Source: Luteimicrobium subarcticum (lineage in GTDB: Bacteria > Actinomycetota > Actinomycetes > Actinomycetales > Cellulomonadaceae). Taken from it: DNA of 64,000 nucleotides. A program made the position numbers and the translations under genes. Location: the NCBI RefSeq assembly GCF_002798015.1, contig NZ_PGTZ01000010.1, positions 186,001 through 250,000 of the forward strand, written 5' to 3'. Positions 44,664 through 53,224 of the stretch are shown piece by piece. The number at the start of each line of letters is the position of its first letter. Within the stretch, counting starts at the first letter, position 1. Below the pieces are notes generated by a model, which saw only the letters and a list, made by a program, of their open reading frames with translations, did no database searches and had not been told where the DNA came from.

Positions 44664-44730
44664 CGAACGGGCGGTTGTCCACCGCATCCGGGCCCCAAGG
44701 GTGGACAGGCTCCCGCTCGGCGCGGGACAA
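44664..44730 (+). repeat. Dispersed hairpin element, copy 2
   Basis: Aligns without gaps to 26292-26358. The inner stem is TGTCCACC/GGTGGACA (44676-44683 with 44700-44707) around a 16-nt loop unrelated to copy 1. Relative to copy 1 an A-T pair is replaced by G-C. The outer 3' arm is not preserved here. It lies upstream of gamma-glutamyltransferase and at the 3' end of the kinase-like gene. Confidence 0.65.
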
Positions 44731-44770
44731 GAACCCAGTGGGAGCGGTGGAGTCCCGGGGGTCCGGGCAC

Positions 44771-45439
44771 TCACGCGTCGGCGCGCTCGACGACAGCGGG
44801 ATGGCGGTGGTCGTCGTACCGGACCGCGACGCCGGCCACCCGTTCGGGGTCGACCTCGTCGGCGTACGCGACGTACGCGGGCAGGGTCCACGGCGGCAGG
44901 ACGTCGGGTGCGTCCCGCGCGACACGCGACCGCGTACCGGGACGCGTCGAGAGGTGGATCGCGACGTCGAACGGGAGCGCACGCCCGAGCAGCAGCGAGC
45001 CGTCGACCACGAGGACCGTCCCCGCCGGCGTCGGTCGGCGCACCGAGCGGGTCGAGCGATCGGTGCGCGGGTCGCGCAACGACGGCAGGTACTCCCCCGT
45101 GCCGCCCGGCCCGAACGGGTCGAGCACCTCGCGACGCAGCGCACGCTCGTCGAGCCACAGGTCGCGCAGCGCCGTCACGTCCTCCCGGCCGTGCTCGAAC
45201 CGCTGCGACGCAGGTCTCCAGAAGAGCGCGGCCGCGACCCGCACGACGGCTCGGCCCGCCGCCTCGAGCGGCGCCACGAGCGCGTCCGCCAGCGCATCGG
45301 GACGGGTCGACGGGTCCCCGTCGACGACGACCCTGAGGCGTCCGCCCGACGCCCCCGACGCCCCGGACGCCCCCACAGCGAGCACCGTCGCGACGACGCC
45401 CTCGACGAGGGCCGCCGGCGTCACCGGCCGGACCGTCAC
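44771..45439 (-). CDS. Uridine-kinase-like protein lacking a Walker A lysine
   Basis: 222 residues. The order of strands matches actinobacterial uridine-kinase-like proteins: VTPAALVEGV, then LRVVVDGD, then ALFWRPASQRFEHGRED, then VLVVDGSLLLGRALP and FDVAIHLSTRPGTRSRVARD. The Walker A position reads VDGDPSTRPDALAD instead of GxxxxGK, so ATP binding in the usual way is unlikely. Start GTG 45439 overlaps the TGA of an upstream short frame; GTG 45448 or 45454 are alternatives. It may be a pseudo-enzyme. Confidence 0.6.
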   Translation of the reverse strand: MTVRPVTPAALVEGVVATVLAVGASGASGASGGRLRVVVDGDPSTRPDALADALVAPLEAAGRAVVRVAAALFWRPASQRFEHGREDVTALRDLWLDERALRREVLDPFGPGGTGEYLPSLRDPRTDRSTRSVRRPTPAGTVLVVDGSLLLGRALPFDVAIHLSTRPGTRSRVARDAPDVLPPWTLPAYVAYADEVDPERVAGVAVRYDDHRHPAVVERADA

Positions 45440-45666
45440 CGAGCCCACCGCCACCTCGTCCCGCCGCGACACGGATGCGTCATGACCTGGAGGTCGCGTC
45501 CGGCCGCTGGCTCGGCGGCTCGTCCGGAGTCCCCGTGGTCGGCGTCGCGCGCGGCCGGCGCGACCGGCGCGGTCGGCGCGGTCGGCGCGGTCGGGGCGGT
45601 CGGCGCGGTCGGGGCGGCCGGCGCGGCGAGCGACGGCGCAGGTGTCGGGACGGTGTCTCGCGTCAT
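45436..45666 (-). CDS. Possible 76-residue Ala-Pro-Thr repeat protein coupled to the kinase-like gene
   Basis: ATG 45666 lies 10 nt after TACGGT on the minus strand. The frame encodes about seven Ala-Pro-Thr/Val triplets and ends in a TGA that overlaps the kinase-like GTG as GTGA. It may be a leader frame, or the true N-terminus of the kinase-like protein put out of frame by a later indel. Low-complexity DNA makes the call uncertain. Confidence 0.35.
   Translation of the reverse strand: MTRDTVPTPAPSLAAPAAPTAPTAPTAPTAPTAPVAPAARDADHGDSGRAAEPAAGRDLQVMTHPCRGGTRWRWAR
45558..45629 (+). repeat. Eight tandem 9-bp units
   Basis: Eight units of GCGCGGTCG with variants (GGGCGGTCG, GGGCGGCCG) run without interruption. 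Read on the minus strand in one frame they encode Ala-Pro-Thr triplets. Confidence 0.8.
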
Positions 45667-45986
45667 GTCGGGGTCCACCGTAGTCGCCGGCGAACGGGAC
45701 GGTCGGCGCCACCGTCGGGCGACGAACCCCGCGGTTCGTGACGCCACGCACCACAACCCCCCGCACGGAGTCCGACCACGCCGCACCACATCGTCGCGAA
45801 CCGCACGCTGCCGCCACGCCGCCGACGCCCGGGAGCCCACCGCCGAGGCGCTGTGGTGCTCCACGGCACGAAGACGGGAACGGCCGGCGCGCGACGAGCA
45901 CCGTGCGCGCCCAAGGAACGGCGGGCGAGCCGGAAGCGCGGCGGCGAACGGGAGCGAGAGCGGGAGCGCGGGAGCGGGACCACGGG

Positions 45987-46035
45987 CGCCGGGCGCCGGG
46001 CGCCGGACGCCGGACGCCGGACGCCGGACGCCGGA
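45987..46035 (+). repeat. Heptanucleotide tandem repeat (CGCCGGR)7
   Basis: Three CGCCGGG units (the third ends in A) pass into CGCCGGA units without interruption. It lies in the gap 45667-46055, which has no supported gene: no frame there shows protein-like sequence, only purine-rich GC low complexity. Confidence 0.85.
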
Positions 46036-46055
46036 CGACGCCACCGCACGCGGTC

Positions 46056-46091
46056 GGGCCGGGATCGTGGTCGTTCCCACGATCCCGGCCC
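46056..46091 (-). terminator. Terminator of tRNA-Ser(TGA)
   Basis: Fifteen perfect pairs (GGGCCGGGATCGTGG/CCACGATCCCGGCCC) around a 6-nt loop, 12 nt beyond the tRNA 3' end. Confidence 0.8.
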
Positions 46092-46102
46092 GTCCAGCAG
46101 AG

Positions 46103-46187
46103 CGGAGGGCGAGGGATTCGAACCCCCGGTGCGTTGCCGCACAACGGTTTTCAAGACCGTCACATTAGGCCGCTCTGTCAGCCCTCC
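46103..46187 (-). tRNA. tRNA-Ser (anticodon TGA)
   Basis: An 85-nt class II tRNA: acceptor GGAGGGC/GCCCTCC, anticodon stem ACGGT/ACCGT with loop CTTGAAA (anticodon TGA), variable arm GTGCG/CGCAC, T-loop TTCGAAT, discriminator G. It decodes UCA and related UCN codons. Confidence 0.93.
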
Positions 46188-46333
46188 CGGGGAGCGCAGG
46201 GCTCCCGCGCGGCCCATTCTGGCACGTCCCGGACGCGCGACGGCCCCCGGACCACGAGGGTCAGGGGGCCGTCGACGGCGCGTCTGTCGCGGGTGAGAGC
46301 GACCGGCCGCGTCAGCGCGTGGTCACACCGCCG

Positions 46334-47146
46334 TCACTGGGCGGCGGGCGCCGGTGCTGCCTGGGCGGCACCCTGCTGCGCGCGGAGCTGCTGCATCGCG
46401 AGCTGCACGAGCTGGACGAGCGTCTGCTTGGTGGCGGCGCGCGACCGGGCGTCCGTGTACAGCATGGGGACGTTCGCCGGGATCTGCAGGGCCTCGCGGA
46501 CGTCCTCGATGCGGTGCTTCGCGACACCGTCGAAGCAGTTCACGCCGACGACGAACGGGATGCCGCGCGACTCGAAGTAGTCGATCGCGGGGAAGCACTG
46601 CTCGAGGCGCTCCGTGTCGACGAGGACGACCGCACCGATCGCGCCACGGACCAGGTCGTCCCACATGAAGAGGAACCGGTCCTGGCCGGGCGTACCGAAC
46701 AGGTACAGCCACAGGTTGCCGGGGAGGGCGACGCGGCCGAAGTCCATCGCGACGGTCGTGGTGAGCTTGCGGTCGGAGACGCCCCCGGCGTCGTCGACGC
46801 CCACGGAGTGCTCCGTCATCGCGGCCTCGGTGTTGAGGGGCTCGACGTCGGAGATCGACCCGATGAAGGTCGTCTTGCCCACGGCGAATCCGCCGGCGAC
46901 GACGATCTTCACGACGGTCGGGGCGGGGCGGCCGACCTCGGCCGCGGTGCCCTGCGCGTCACCGGTCGCGGGGGCTGCGGGCTGCGCCGGCGCGTTGAGG
47001 TCGGCGGGGACGCCACGCAGGACCGGCGGGGCCGGCTGCGCCGCGACACCCGGCTGCGCTGCCGGCTGCGGGGCGGCGGGTGCGACACCGACCGAGTTGC
47101 GCACCGGCGCGCCGGGCGCGGGGTGCTCAGAGGGAGGAAATGCCAT
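46334..47146 (-). CDS. Conservon GTPase (CvnD-type ATP/GTP-binding protein)
   Basis: 270 residues. An Ala/Pro-rich N-tail of about 75 residues precedes a Ras-like domain: P-loop GGFAVGKT (85-92), FGTPGQDRF (switch 2), and a non-standard G4 loop VGVNCFDG as in this family. A Gln/Ala-rich tail ends it. In Streptomyces conservons such GTPases act at the membrane with a kinase-like protein, a roadblock protein and a DUF742 protein, all encoded just upstream here. ATG 47146 has GGAGAG upstream; the gene overlaps the DUF742 gene by 20 nt. Confidence 0.9.
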   Translation of the reverse strand: MAFPPSEHPAPGAPVRNSVGVAPAAPQPAAQPGVAAQPAPPVLRGVPADLNAPAQPAAPATGDAQGTAAEVGRPAPTVVKIVVAGGFAVGKTTFIGSISDVEPLNTEAAMTEHSVGVDDAGGVSDRKLTTTVAMDFGRVALPGNLWLYLFGTPGQDRFLFMWDDLVRGAIGAVVLVDTERLEQCFPAIDYFESRGIPFVVGVNCFDGVAKHRIEDVREALQIPANVPMLYTDARSRAATKQTLVQLVQLAMQQLRAQQGAAQAAPAPAAQ

Positions 47147-47546
47147 TGAGAACACTCTCCAGGACGCTCAGGGACAGGCCGGGGTTGTGACCGTGGCCCG
47201 TGTGCACGTTGACGGGGGCTGACGTGTGGACGGTGACGTACCCCTCGTCCGAGAGGTCCGCGACCAAGATGCGGACGACACCGAGCGGAAGGCGCAGCAA
47301 CGCCGAGAGCTCCGCGACGGAGACGTAGTTGTGGGCTGCGTGCTGGAGGATGGAGCGCTTCTCGGGCGGCAGGCCGTAGCCGTTGACCGCGCCGGGCATG
47401 ACCTCGACGAGGGCTTCGAGCGGCAGGTCCGACGTCGCGGACCGCACGCGGCCTCCGGTCACCGCGTACGGGCGCACCGTGGCGGCCTCGAACACCTCGT
47501 GCCCGTGCGGCATGGCCGGAATCCCTCCGGGAATCGTGTTCGTCAC
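47127..47546 (-). CDS. DUF742 protein (CvnC-type)
   Basis: 139 residues with the DUF742 core: VRPYAVTGGRVRS, then a winged-helix-like region with ILQHAAHNYVSVAELSALLRLPLGVVRILVADLSDEGYV. This may bind the GTPase or DNA. GTG 47546 has GGAGAGG upstream, and 20 nt separate it from the roadblock gene. Third gene of the conservon. Confidence 0.93.
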   Translation of the reverse strand: MTNTIPGGIPAMPHGHEVFEAATVRPYAVTGGRVRSATSDLPLEALVEVMPGAVNGYGLPPEKRSILQHAAHNYVSVAELSALLRLPLGVVRILVADLSDEGYVTVHTSAPVNVHTGHGHNPGLSLSVLESVLNGISSL

Positions 47547-47566
47547 TCGCCTCTCCGTCCTGCTGC

Positions 47567-48013
47567 TCAGCCCTGGGCGCGCGTTGCGCCGTCGATGGGC
47601 AGGTTGCCACGCATCTCGGAGATGAGCTGCGGGGTCAGCGTCGCCTCGGTGCGGGAGACGAGCATCGCCATCTCGTAACCGATCAGGCCGACGTCACAGT
47701 TTGACTCAGCGACGACCGCGAGAACAGACCCGTTGGAGATGTTCATCAGGAACAGGAACCCGTTGTCCATCTCGATGATGGCCTGGCGGACGTTGCCGCC
47801 GCCGAGCTGGCGGGCCGCGCCGCGGGTCAGGCTGGACATACCGGACACGATCGCGGCGAGCTGGTCGCCGCTGGTCCGGTCGAGCCGGTCCGACATCGCC
47901 ATCAGCAGGCCGTCGGCGGACACCACCAAGGTGTGGCGGCTACCAGGTACGGTCCGCACGAAGTTGTCGAGGAGCCACCCGAACGTGGTGGCCTCGGTGC
48001 TGAGCGCGTTCAC
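47567..48013 (-). CDS. Roadblock/LC7 protein (CvnB-type)
   Basis: 148 residues of the roadblock/LC7 fold: GWLLDNFVRTVPGSRHTLVV, then GLLMAMSDRLDR, then DQLAAIVSGMSSL and a central strand GFLFLMNIS. These small proteins regulate Ras-like GTPases, here the one encoded two genes on. GTG 48013 follows GGAGGAAGA. It begins 78 nt after the kinase stop. Confidence 0.93.
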   Translation of the reverse strand: MNALSTEATTFGWLLDNFVRTVPGSRHTLVVSADGLLMAMSDRLDRTSGDQLAAIVSGMSSLTRGAARQLGGGNVRQAIIEMDNGFLFLMNISNGSVLAVVAESNCDVGLIGYEMAMLVSRTEATLTPQLISEMRGNLPIDGATRAQG

Positions 48014-48091
48014 TCTTCCTCCAGGTCTCGCTGCGGTGCAGCTCGGATCGTGCTCCACGCCTCGCGGCGGTGGTGGTCGGTCGGTGTTCGG

Positions 48092-51000
48092 TTAGTGCTG
48101 ACCCCGCGGGCCGTCGGGTCCCGCGGTCTGGTCGCGCCGCCCGAACGCGGCCTCGAACTCGGCGTCGAGGTCCAGGGAGGACGTCCCGGTGGACGCCTCC
48201 TCCCGCGCGCGCTGGGTGGCGCTCTGGAACGCCCGGAGCCGCTCGCGCAGCACCTCGGCGTCGCGGTCGATGCCGTCGGACGTCCCTGCCGGGGGCTCCG
48301 ACGCCTGCTCCCGCCGGGCGCGACGGGTGAGGGACGGACCGGAGCCCACCTCGACCATCGGCTGGTAGGTCGCACCGGTGGGGGGCGCGTCGGCCAGGCT
48401 CGGGCTGGTCCGCAAGAGGCTCGTCATCTCCTCGTAGAGGACGGCGGACGCGAGCCACTCGGACTTCGCGGCCACGGGGTCGACGGTGTAGGCCGGGTCG
48501 AGCGGGTCGGGCTCGGTCGGACGGTAGGAGCGTGCCGAGGGCGACGCCGCGACGACGCGGGGTCCGGCGTGGTCGCCGCGTGCCGGGTCGAGGTCGACGG
48601 GTGCCGGTGCGGCGGGCTGCCAGCCTGCGGAGTCCGCGACGGGCGGACCGGCGGGCTCGTAGACGGCCTCCTCGTACGAGCGGGCGCCGGCGTACGGCGT
48701 CCGTGCGTCGTCGACCGGCTGCGCGTCCCAGTGGCCCGGCGCGGCCTGCTGCGACTCGACGACCTGCGGCTCCGCGGGTGCGGGGGCGTAAGGCGCCGGG
48801 GTGCGCCAGGCACCGTCAGCGGGGGCGGGCACGACCGGCGTGGGGTGCGTCAGCGTGCGCAGCGCGTCGGTGTACGCCTGCTGCGACGAGCCGCGCCGGA
48901 ACCAGCCGCGGTTCCGCTTGGCGGCCTCGCGGACGTCGCGACGGGTCGGCAGGTTGGACAGCAGGTCGTCGAAGCCGGGGAGCTGCTGCGCGAACGGGTC
49001 GACCTCGGCGTGCTGCTCGTAGGCGACGTCGTCCGACACGGCGGCCTGCGGCTCGCCCGCCGGGACGACCGGCAGGGCCTCGTCCGTCCAGGCGCCCACG
49101 GCGGGCTCGCCCTCGGCCTCTTCCGCACCACGGCCGAAGTAGCCGCCGAGGTCGGAGTACGGGGACGACTCCGCACCGGCGGGCGCTGGCTCCCACAGCG
49201 GGGAGGCGACGTCGTCACCGGCGCCGGTCGCGGCGGCGCCGCGTGCCGGCAGGGCCTCCGTGCGGGACGGGAGCTCGGTGCCGGCCTCGAACTGGGGCGC
49301 CCACGACTCCTGGGGCTCGACCTCGAAGTCGGTCAGGCCCTGGTCGTCGACGAAGAGCGCGTGGTACGCGTGCTCGTCCGCCTGCTGGCCGACGGCCGGC
49401 TCCTCGAGCCCGCGCCCGGCGGGGACGTACGGCTCGGGCGCGACGGTCGGCTCGGGGACGTTCGCCGCGGGCGCCTGGACGGCCTCGGGCTCGCCGCCCA
49501 CCACGCGGTCGAGGCTGTTCATCGAGCGGAAGCCGCTGAACATCGAGGTGCGGACGACGTCGTCGGGCACGGCCAGGAGGTCGACCGACGTGTCGTCGGG
49601 CAGCTCGCCGGGCGATGCCGCGGAGGCGGGCAGCGAGAGCAGACCGGACTCGACCACGGGCTCTGCCGGGGCGGGCGTGCGCGGCCGGCTCGGCAGCGAC
49701 GCCGCGGCGCTGGGCGCCTCCGGCGGCGCCCAGCCGGACGCCTCGTCGCCGAGGTCGGAGGACAGCTCCGGGGAGGCGAGCGGCGGGAGCACCACGGACC
49801 CGGCACCGGTGCTCGTCGCGACGCCCGCGGTCTCGGGGCGCGCGGTGCGGCGGCGCGGCATTCCGGTCGCGGTCGTGCCGTCGGTGAGCTTGTCGAGGTC
49901 GACGGCCTGGACGACCTCGGGCTCGGGCGTCGGCAGCGGCGTGCGGGTGGCGGACTCGCGGGTGGGCAGCGCGGCGGGGGCCGTGTCGCCCGAGATCTCG
50001 CGGGCTGCGGCCTGGGTCTCGGCCGTCAGCGGGTCGGTCGGCTGCGGCAGCGGGACCGCGGAGTCGGCGACGAAGAGCGCGCCGGGGAAGTTCACGATCG
50101 CGGTCGTGCCCTGGCCGTTCTCGCCGGTCGACACGAACTGGACGACCGCACCGAGACGACCGGCGAGGCGACCGACCACGTAGAGGCCGAGACGCTGTGC
50201 GCCGAGCACCTCGGACGCGGACTGCGACGACACGCGGGACGTCGCCTCGCGCAGCTCGTCCGGACCCATGCCGAGGCCGTAGTCGCGGATGAGGACCTGG
50301 ACGCCCTCGGCGGTGCGGTTGGTGCTGACCTCGACAGGCGTGTGCGGCTCGGAGAAGCGCGTCGCGTTCTCGAAGAGCTCGGCGAGCAGGTGCGCGGAGG
50401 ACAGCGCGTTGTGGCCGAGCATCAGCGGGTCGACCGGAAGCACGAGGCGGATCCGGTCGTACATCTCGATCTCGGACGACGCGGTACGGATGACGTCGGA
50501 GGTCGGCATGGGCTGGCGCACGCGGCGCCCCGAGTCGATGCCGGCGAGCACGAGGAGCGACTCGGCGTTACGACGCATCCGGGTCGCGAGGTGGTCGAGC
50601 CGGAACAGGTTCGCGAGAGCGCTCGGGTCTTCCTCGGTGCGCTCCAGGTCGTCGAGGAACGACAGCTGGCGGTTGAGGAGCACCTGGTCGCGGCGTGCGA
50701 CGTTGACGAACATCTCGGCGATGGAGCCGCGGAGCGCCGCCTGCTCCTTCGCGACCTGGACGGTCGTCGAGTTCACGTCGTTGAACGCGCGGGCGAGCTG
50801 GCCGACCTCGTCGGAGGACTCGACGGGGATCTGCTCGATGTGGGTGTCGGGCGCGCGACCGGGCTCGGCCACCTGCTCGACGAGGCGCGGGAGCTCCTCA
50901 CGGACGTTCGCGGCGGCCGCCGTCAGACGGCGCAGCGGGCGCACGATCTGGCGGGCGATCGCGAGGGCGATCACCACGGCGAGGACGAGCGCGAGGACGG

Positions 51001-51976
51001 TGATCCCGAGGGTGATGACGGACTGCGTGACGGCCGCGCCGCGCGTGTCGTCGGTCTGCTTGCCCACCTCGGTCCGGACGGAGTCGCGGACCGAGATCTT
51101 CTGGTTCGTGGCGTCGCGGGCGAGCGCGGGCCACTTCGCGACGCTGTCCGGGGTCGCGGCGTCCGGGCTACCGGTCGCCATGGCACCGCGGAGCACCTGG
51201 TACTCGCCGGTGGGCGCCTCGAGGAGGTTCTTGATGCCGAGGTCGACGAGCGCGGAGTTCGCGTCGTTCACGTCGGTGTCGTCGTTCTTGATGATGGCCG
51301 CGGTGCCGATGACGGCGGCGATGATCACGGGGTCGGTCTCGGAGACGGACGCCTTGGAGTTGCGGATCACCTGTCCGCCCTTGAGGACCTCGTAACCGGT
51401 CGTGGCCTCGACGGTGAACTGCGACACCACCTGGTCGGTGGCGGCGTACGCGGAGATGTAGCGCGCGAGGTCGCGGTCCGGGATGGACTGGGCGACCGCG
51501 GTCGGGACGCGGAGGGCGGTGTCGACGATCGCCTGGTAGGCGTCGCTCGCGTAGTCGCCGTTGACGCCGTGGACGTCGACCTGGCGACGCACGACCTCGA
51601 GGCGGTCCGCGGACGCGAGGGTGCCGGTCACCGCGGTCTCGACGCGGTGGTCGAGGGCGCCGAGGTTGACGTCGCGGAGCAGCCGGTCACGCTTGGCGAG
51701 GGCGTCGTCCGTCGCGGTGCGCGCCGCCTTGAGGGTGGCCTCGTCCTCCTTGCCACCGCTCGTCACGGCGGCCACGGACGCGGCTCGCTCGGCCTGCATG
51801 GCGTCGATCGCGTCGTCCTGCGCGGGGAAGGTGTCGACGATCTGGCCGACGGCGCCGGCGACCCGAGCGTCTCCGATCGACTGGCCGGCGATGTACGCGG
51901 CAGCGACGAAGAGCACGAGGACGGGCACGGCGAGGGCGGCGAGGATCTTCCCTCGGACGCTCAACCTGCGGAGCAT
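48092..51976 (-). CDS. Conservon sensor kinase (CvnA-type, NIT domain) with very long disordered tail
   Basis: 1294 residues. Membrane helix 1 (about 12-32) leads to a helical extracellular domain of the nitrate/nitrite-sensing (NIT) type (about 35-315). Helix 2 (about 318-342), HAMP (IPVESSDEVGQLARAFNDV), a DHp-like segment (FRLDHLATRMRRNAESLLVLAG) and an ATPase domain follow (AELFENATRFSEP, IRDYGLGMG, LGLYVVGRLAGRLG). From about 650 the rest is acidic, Ala/Pro/Ser-rich and probably disordered, ending near Arg-rich patches. ATG 51976 follows AGGAAGG. It heads the conservon; no separate response regulator is present, as is normal for these loci. Confidence 0.9.
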   Translation of the reverse strand: MLRRLSVRGKILAALAVPVLVLFVAAAYIAGQSIGDARVAGAVGQIVDTFPAQDDAIDAMQAERAASVAAVTSGGKEDEATLKAARTATDDALAKRDRLLRDVNLGALDHRVETAVTGTLASADRLEVVRRQVDVHGVNGDYASDAYQAIVDTALRVPTAVAQSIPDRDLARYISAYAATDQVVSQFTVEATTGYEVLKGGQVIRNSKASVSETDPVIIAAVIGTAAIIKNDDTDVNDANSALVDLGIKNLLEAPTGEYQVLRGAMATGSPDAATPDSVAKWPALARDATNQKISVRDSVRTEVGKQTDDTRGAAVTQSVITLGITVLALVLAVVIALAIARQIVRPLRRLTAAAANVREELPRLVEQVAEPGRAPDTHIEQIPVESSDEVGQLARAFNDVNSTTVQVAKEQAALRGSIAEMFVNVARRDQVLLNRQLSFLDDLERTEEDPSALANLFRLDHLATRMRRNAESLLVLAGIDSGRRVRQPMPTSDVIRTASSEIEMYDRIRLVLPVDPLMLGHNALSSAHLLAELFENATRFSEPHTPVEVSTNRTAEGVQVLIRDYGLGMGPDELREATSRVSSQSASEVLGAQRLGLYVVGRLAGRLGAVVQFVSTGENGQGTTAIVNFPGALFVADSAVPLPQPTDPLTAETQAAAREISGDTAPAALPTRESATRTPLPTPEPEVVQAVDLDKLTDGTTATGMPRRRTARPETAGVATSTGAGSVVLPPLASPELSSDLGDEASGWAPPEAPSAAASLPSRPRTPAPAEPVVESGLLSLPASAASPGELPDDTSVDLLAVPDDVVRTSMFSGFRSMNSLDRVVGGEPEAVQAPAANVPEPTVAPEPYVPAGRGLEEPAVGQQADEHAYHALFVDDQGLTDFEVEPQESWAPQFEAGTELPSRTEALPARGAAATGAGDDVASPLWEPAPAGAESSPYSDLGGYFGRGAEEAEGEPAVGAWTDEALPVVPAGEPQAAVSDDVAYEQHAEVDPFAQQLPGFDDLLSNLPTRRDVREAAKRNRGWFRRGSSQQAYTDALRTLTHPTPVVPAPADGAWRTPAPYAPAPAEPQVVESQQAAPGHWDAQPVDDARTPYAGARSYEEAVYEPAGPPVADSAGWQPAAPAPVDLDPARGDHAGPRVVAASPSARSYRPTEPDPLDPAYTVDPVAAKSEWLASAVLYEEMTSLLRTSPSLADAPPTGATYQPMVEVGSGPSLTRRARREQASEPPAGTSDGIDRDAEVLRERLRAFQSATQRAREEASTGTSSLDLDAEFEAAFGRRDQTAGPDGPRGQH

Positions 51977-52205
51977 ACGCACCTTCCTAGTCGACGCTGG
52001 GGCAGCGCCTGCATCAGCCGGGACGGCGCGCGCGCGGCCCCTTCATCGGTCCGCGCGCGTGAGTCAAGCCACGGAACTTCCGACCTACTATCGGTGAAGA
52101 TCCCGCCATCGCCTAATCCGTTCGCTGCGTGGACGCGTGCCCCCCGAGGGCCGAGCTGCGTCGTCGAGCGGTCCCACCATCCGGTATGAGTGGGTCGCTG
52201 CGCAA

Positions 52206-52211
52206 TAGTCT
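52206..52211 (+). promoter_or_regulatory. Leaderless-type -10 box (TAGTCT)
   Basis: TAGTCT, 6 nt, then ATG 52218 of the quinone oxidoreductase gene. Confidence 0.55.
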
Positions 52212-52217
52212 GGTCGC

Positions 52218-53198
52218 ATGCTGGCCGTCACAGTTCGCTCGCCCGGGGGTCCGGAGCAGCTCGTCGTGACCGAGGTCCCCGATCCGGTCGCCGGGCCGGA
52301 CGAGGTCGTCGTCGAGGTCGCCGCCGCGGGCGTGAACCGCGCTGACCTGTTGCAACGTGCCGGCCACTATCCGTCGCCGCCGGGCAGCCCGTCGTGGCCG
52401 GGCCTGGAGGTCTCGGGGACGGTCGCGCGGGCCGGACGGGACGTGCACGGTCTCGCGGTCGGCGACCGGGTGTGCGCCCTCCTCGCGGGCGGCGGGTACG
52501 CCGAGCGCGTCGCCGTGCCGGCCGCGCAGCTCCTGCCCGTGCCGGACGAGGTGGACCTCGTGGACGCCGCCGGCCTGCCCGAGGCGGTCTGCACCGCGTG
52601 GAGCAACCTCGCCGGGCCCGGCCGGCTGACCGCTGGTGAGCGTGTGCTGGTTCACGGCGGGTCGGGCGGCGTCGGGTCGGTGGCCGTCCAGCTCGCCGCG
52701 GCGGCCGGCTGCTGGGTCGCGACGACGGCCGGCGGCCCCGACCGCGGCGCCCGGTGCCGGGAGCTCGGTGCCGACCTCGTGGTCGACCACCGGGCGGAGG
52801 ACTTCGTCGAGCGCGTCCTCGCCGCGACGGACGGCGACGGCGTCGACGTGGTGCTCGACGTCCTCGGCGGCCCTGCCCTGGACCGGAACCTCGCCGCCCT
52901 GGCCGTCGACGGGCGCGTCGTCGTCATCGGCCTGCTGGAGGGGCGAGAGCCCGCGACGCTGGACCTCGACCGGCTCATGCGCAGACGCCAGACGGTCGCC
53001 GCGACGACGTTGCGCGGCCGTCCGGCGGCGCAGAAGGCCGCGATCGTCGCGCAGGTGGCCGAGCAGGTGTGGCCGTGGCTCTCCGACGGACGCCTCCGGC
53101 CCGTCGTCGGTGCCCGGCTGCCGCTCGCCGACGCCGCGGACGCGCACCGGGCGATGGCCGCGGGCGAGGTCTTCGGCAAGGTCCTGCTCGTGCCGTGA
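52218..53198 (+). CDS. NAD(P)H:quinone oxidoreductase (zinc-free MDR family)
   Basis: 326 residues, cytoplasmic. It starts LAVTVRSPGGPEQLVVTEVPDP and has GVNRADLLQRAGHYPSPPG, the quinone-reductase (QOR/PIG3-like) signature, with no zinc Cys/His set. The nucleotide site is VHGGSGGVGSVAVQLAAAAG (about 148-167). Members reduce quinones or enones with NADPH. It lies 26 nt upstream of bpa, which may be partly co-transcribed, though the functions are unrelated. Confidence 0.9.
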   Translation: MLAVTVRSPGGPEQLVVTEVPDPVAGPDEVVVEVAAAGVNRADLLQRAGHYPSPPGSPSWPGLEVSGTVARAGRDVHGLAVGDRVCALLAGGGYAERVAVPAAQLLPVPDEVDLVDAAGLPEAVCTAWSNLAGPGRLTAGERVLVHGGSGGVGSVAVQLAAAAGCWVATTAGGPDRGARCRELGADLVVDHRAEDFVERVLAATDGDGVDVVLDVLGGPALDRNLAALAVDGRVVVIGLLEGREPATLDLDRLMRRRQTVAATTLRGRPAAQKAAIVAQVAEQVWPWLSDGRLRPVVGARLPLADAADAHRAMAAGEVFGKVLLVP

Positions 53199-53224
53199 GC
53201 TGCGCGACGCGGGAGACTGGCGCG

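Noticed and set aside
45475-45741. 88-residue plus-strand frame across the 9-bp repeats
   Set aside because: Pure Arg/Gly low complexity from the tandem repeat, with no ribosome site or promoter.
52025-52040. Alternating CG stretch as a Z-DNA switch upstream of the conservon
   Set aside because: Short alternation is common in DNA of this GC content; no further evidence.
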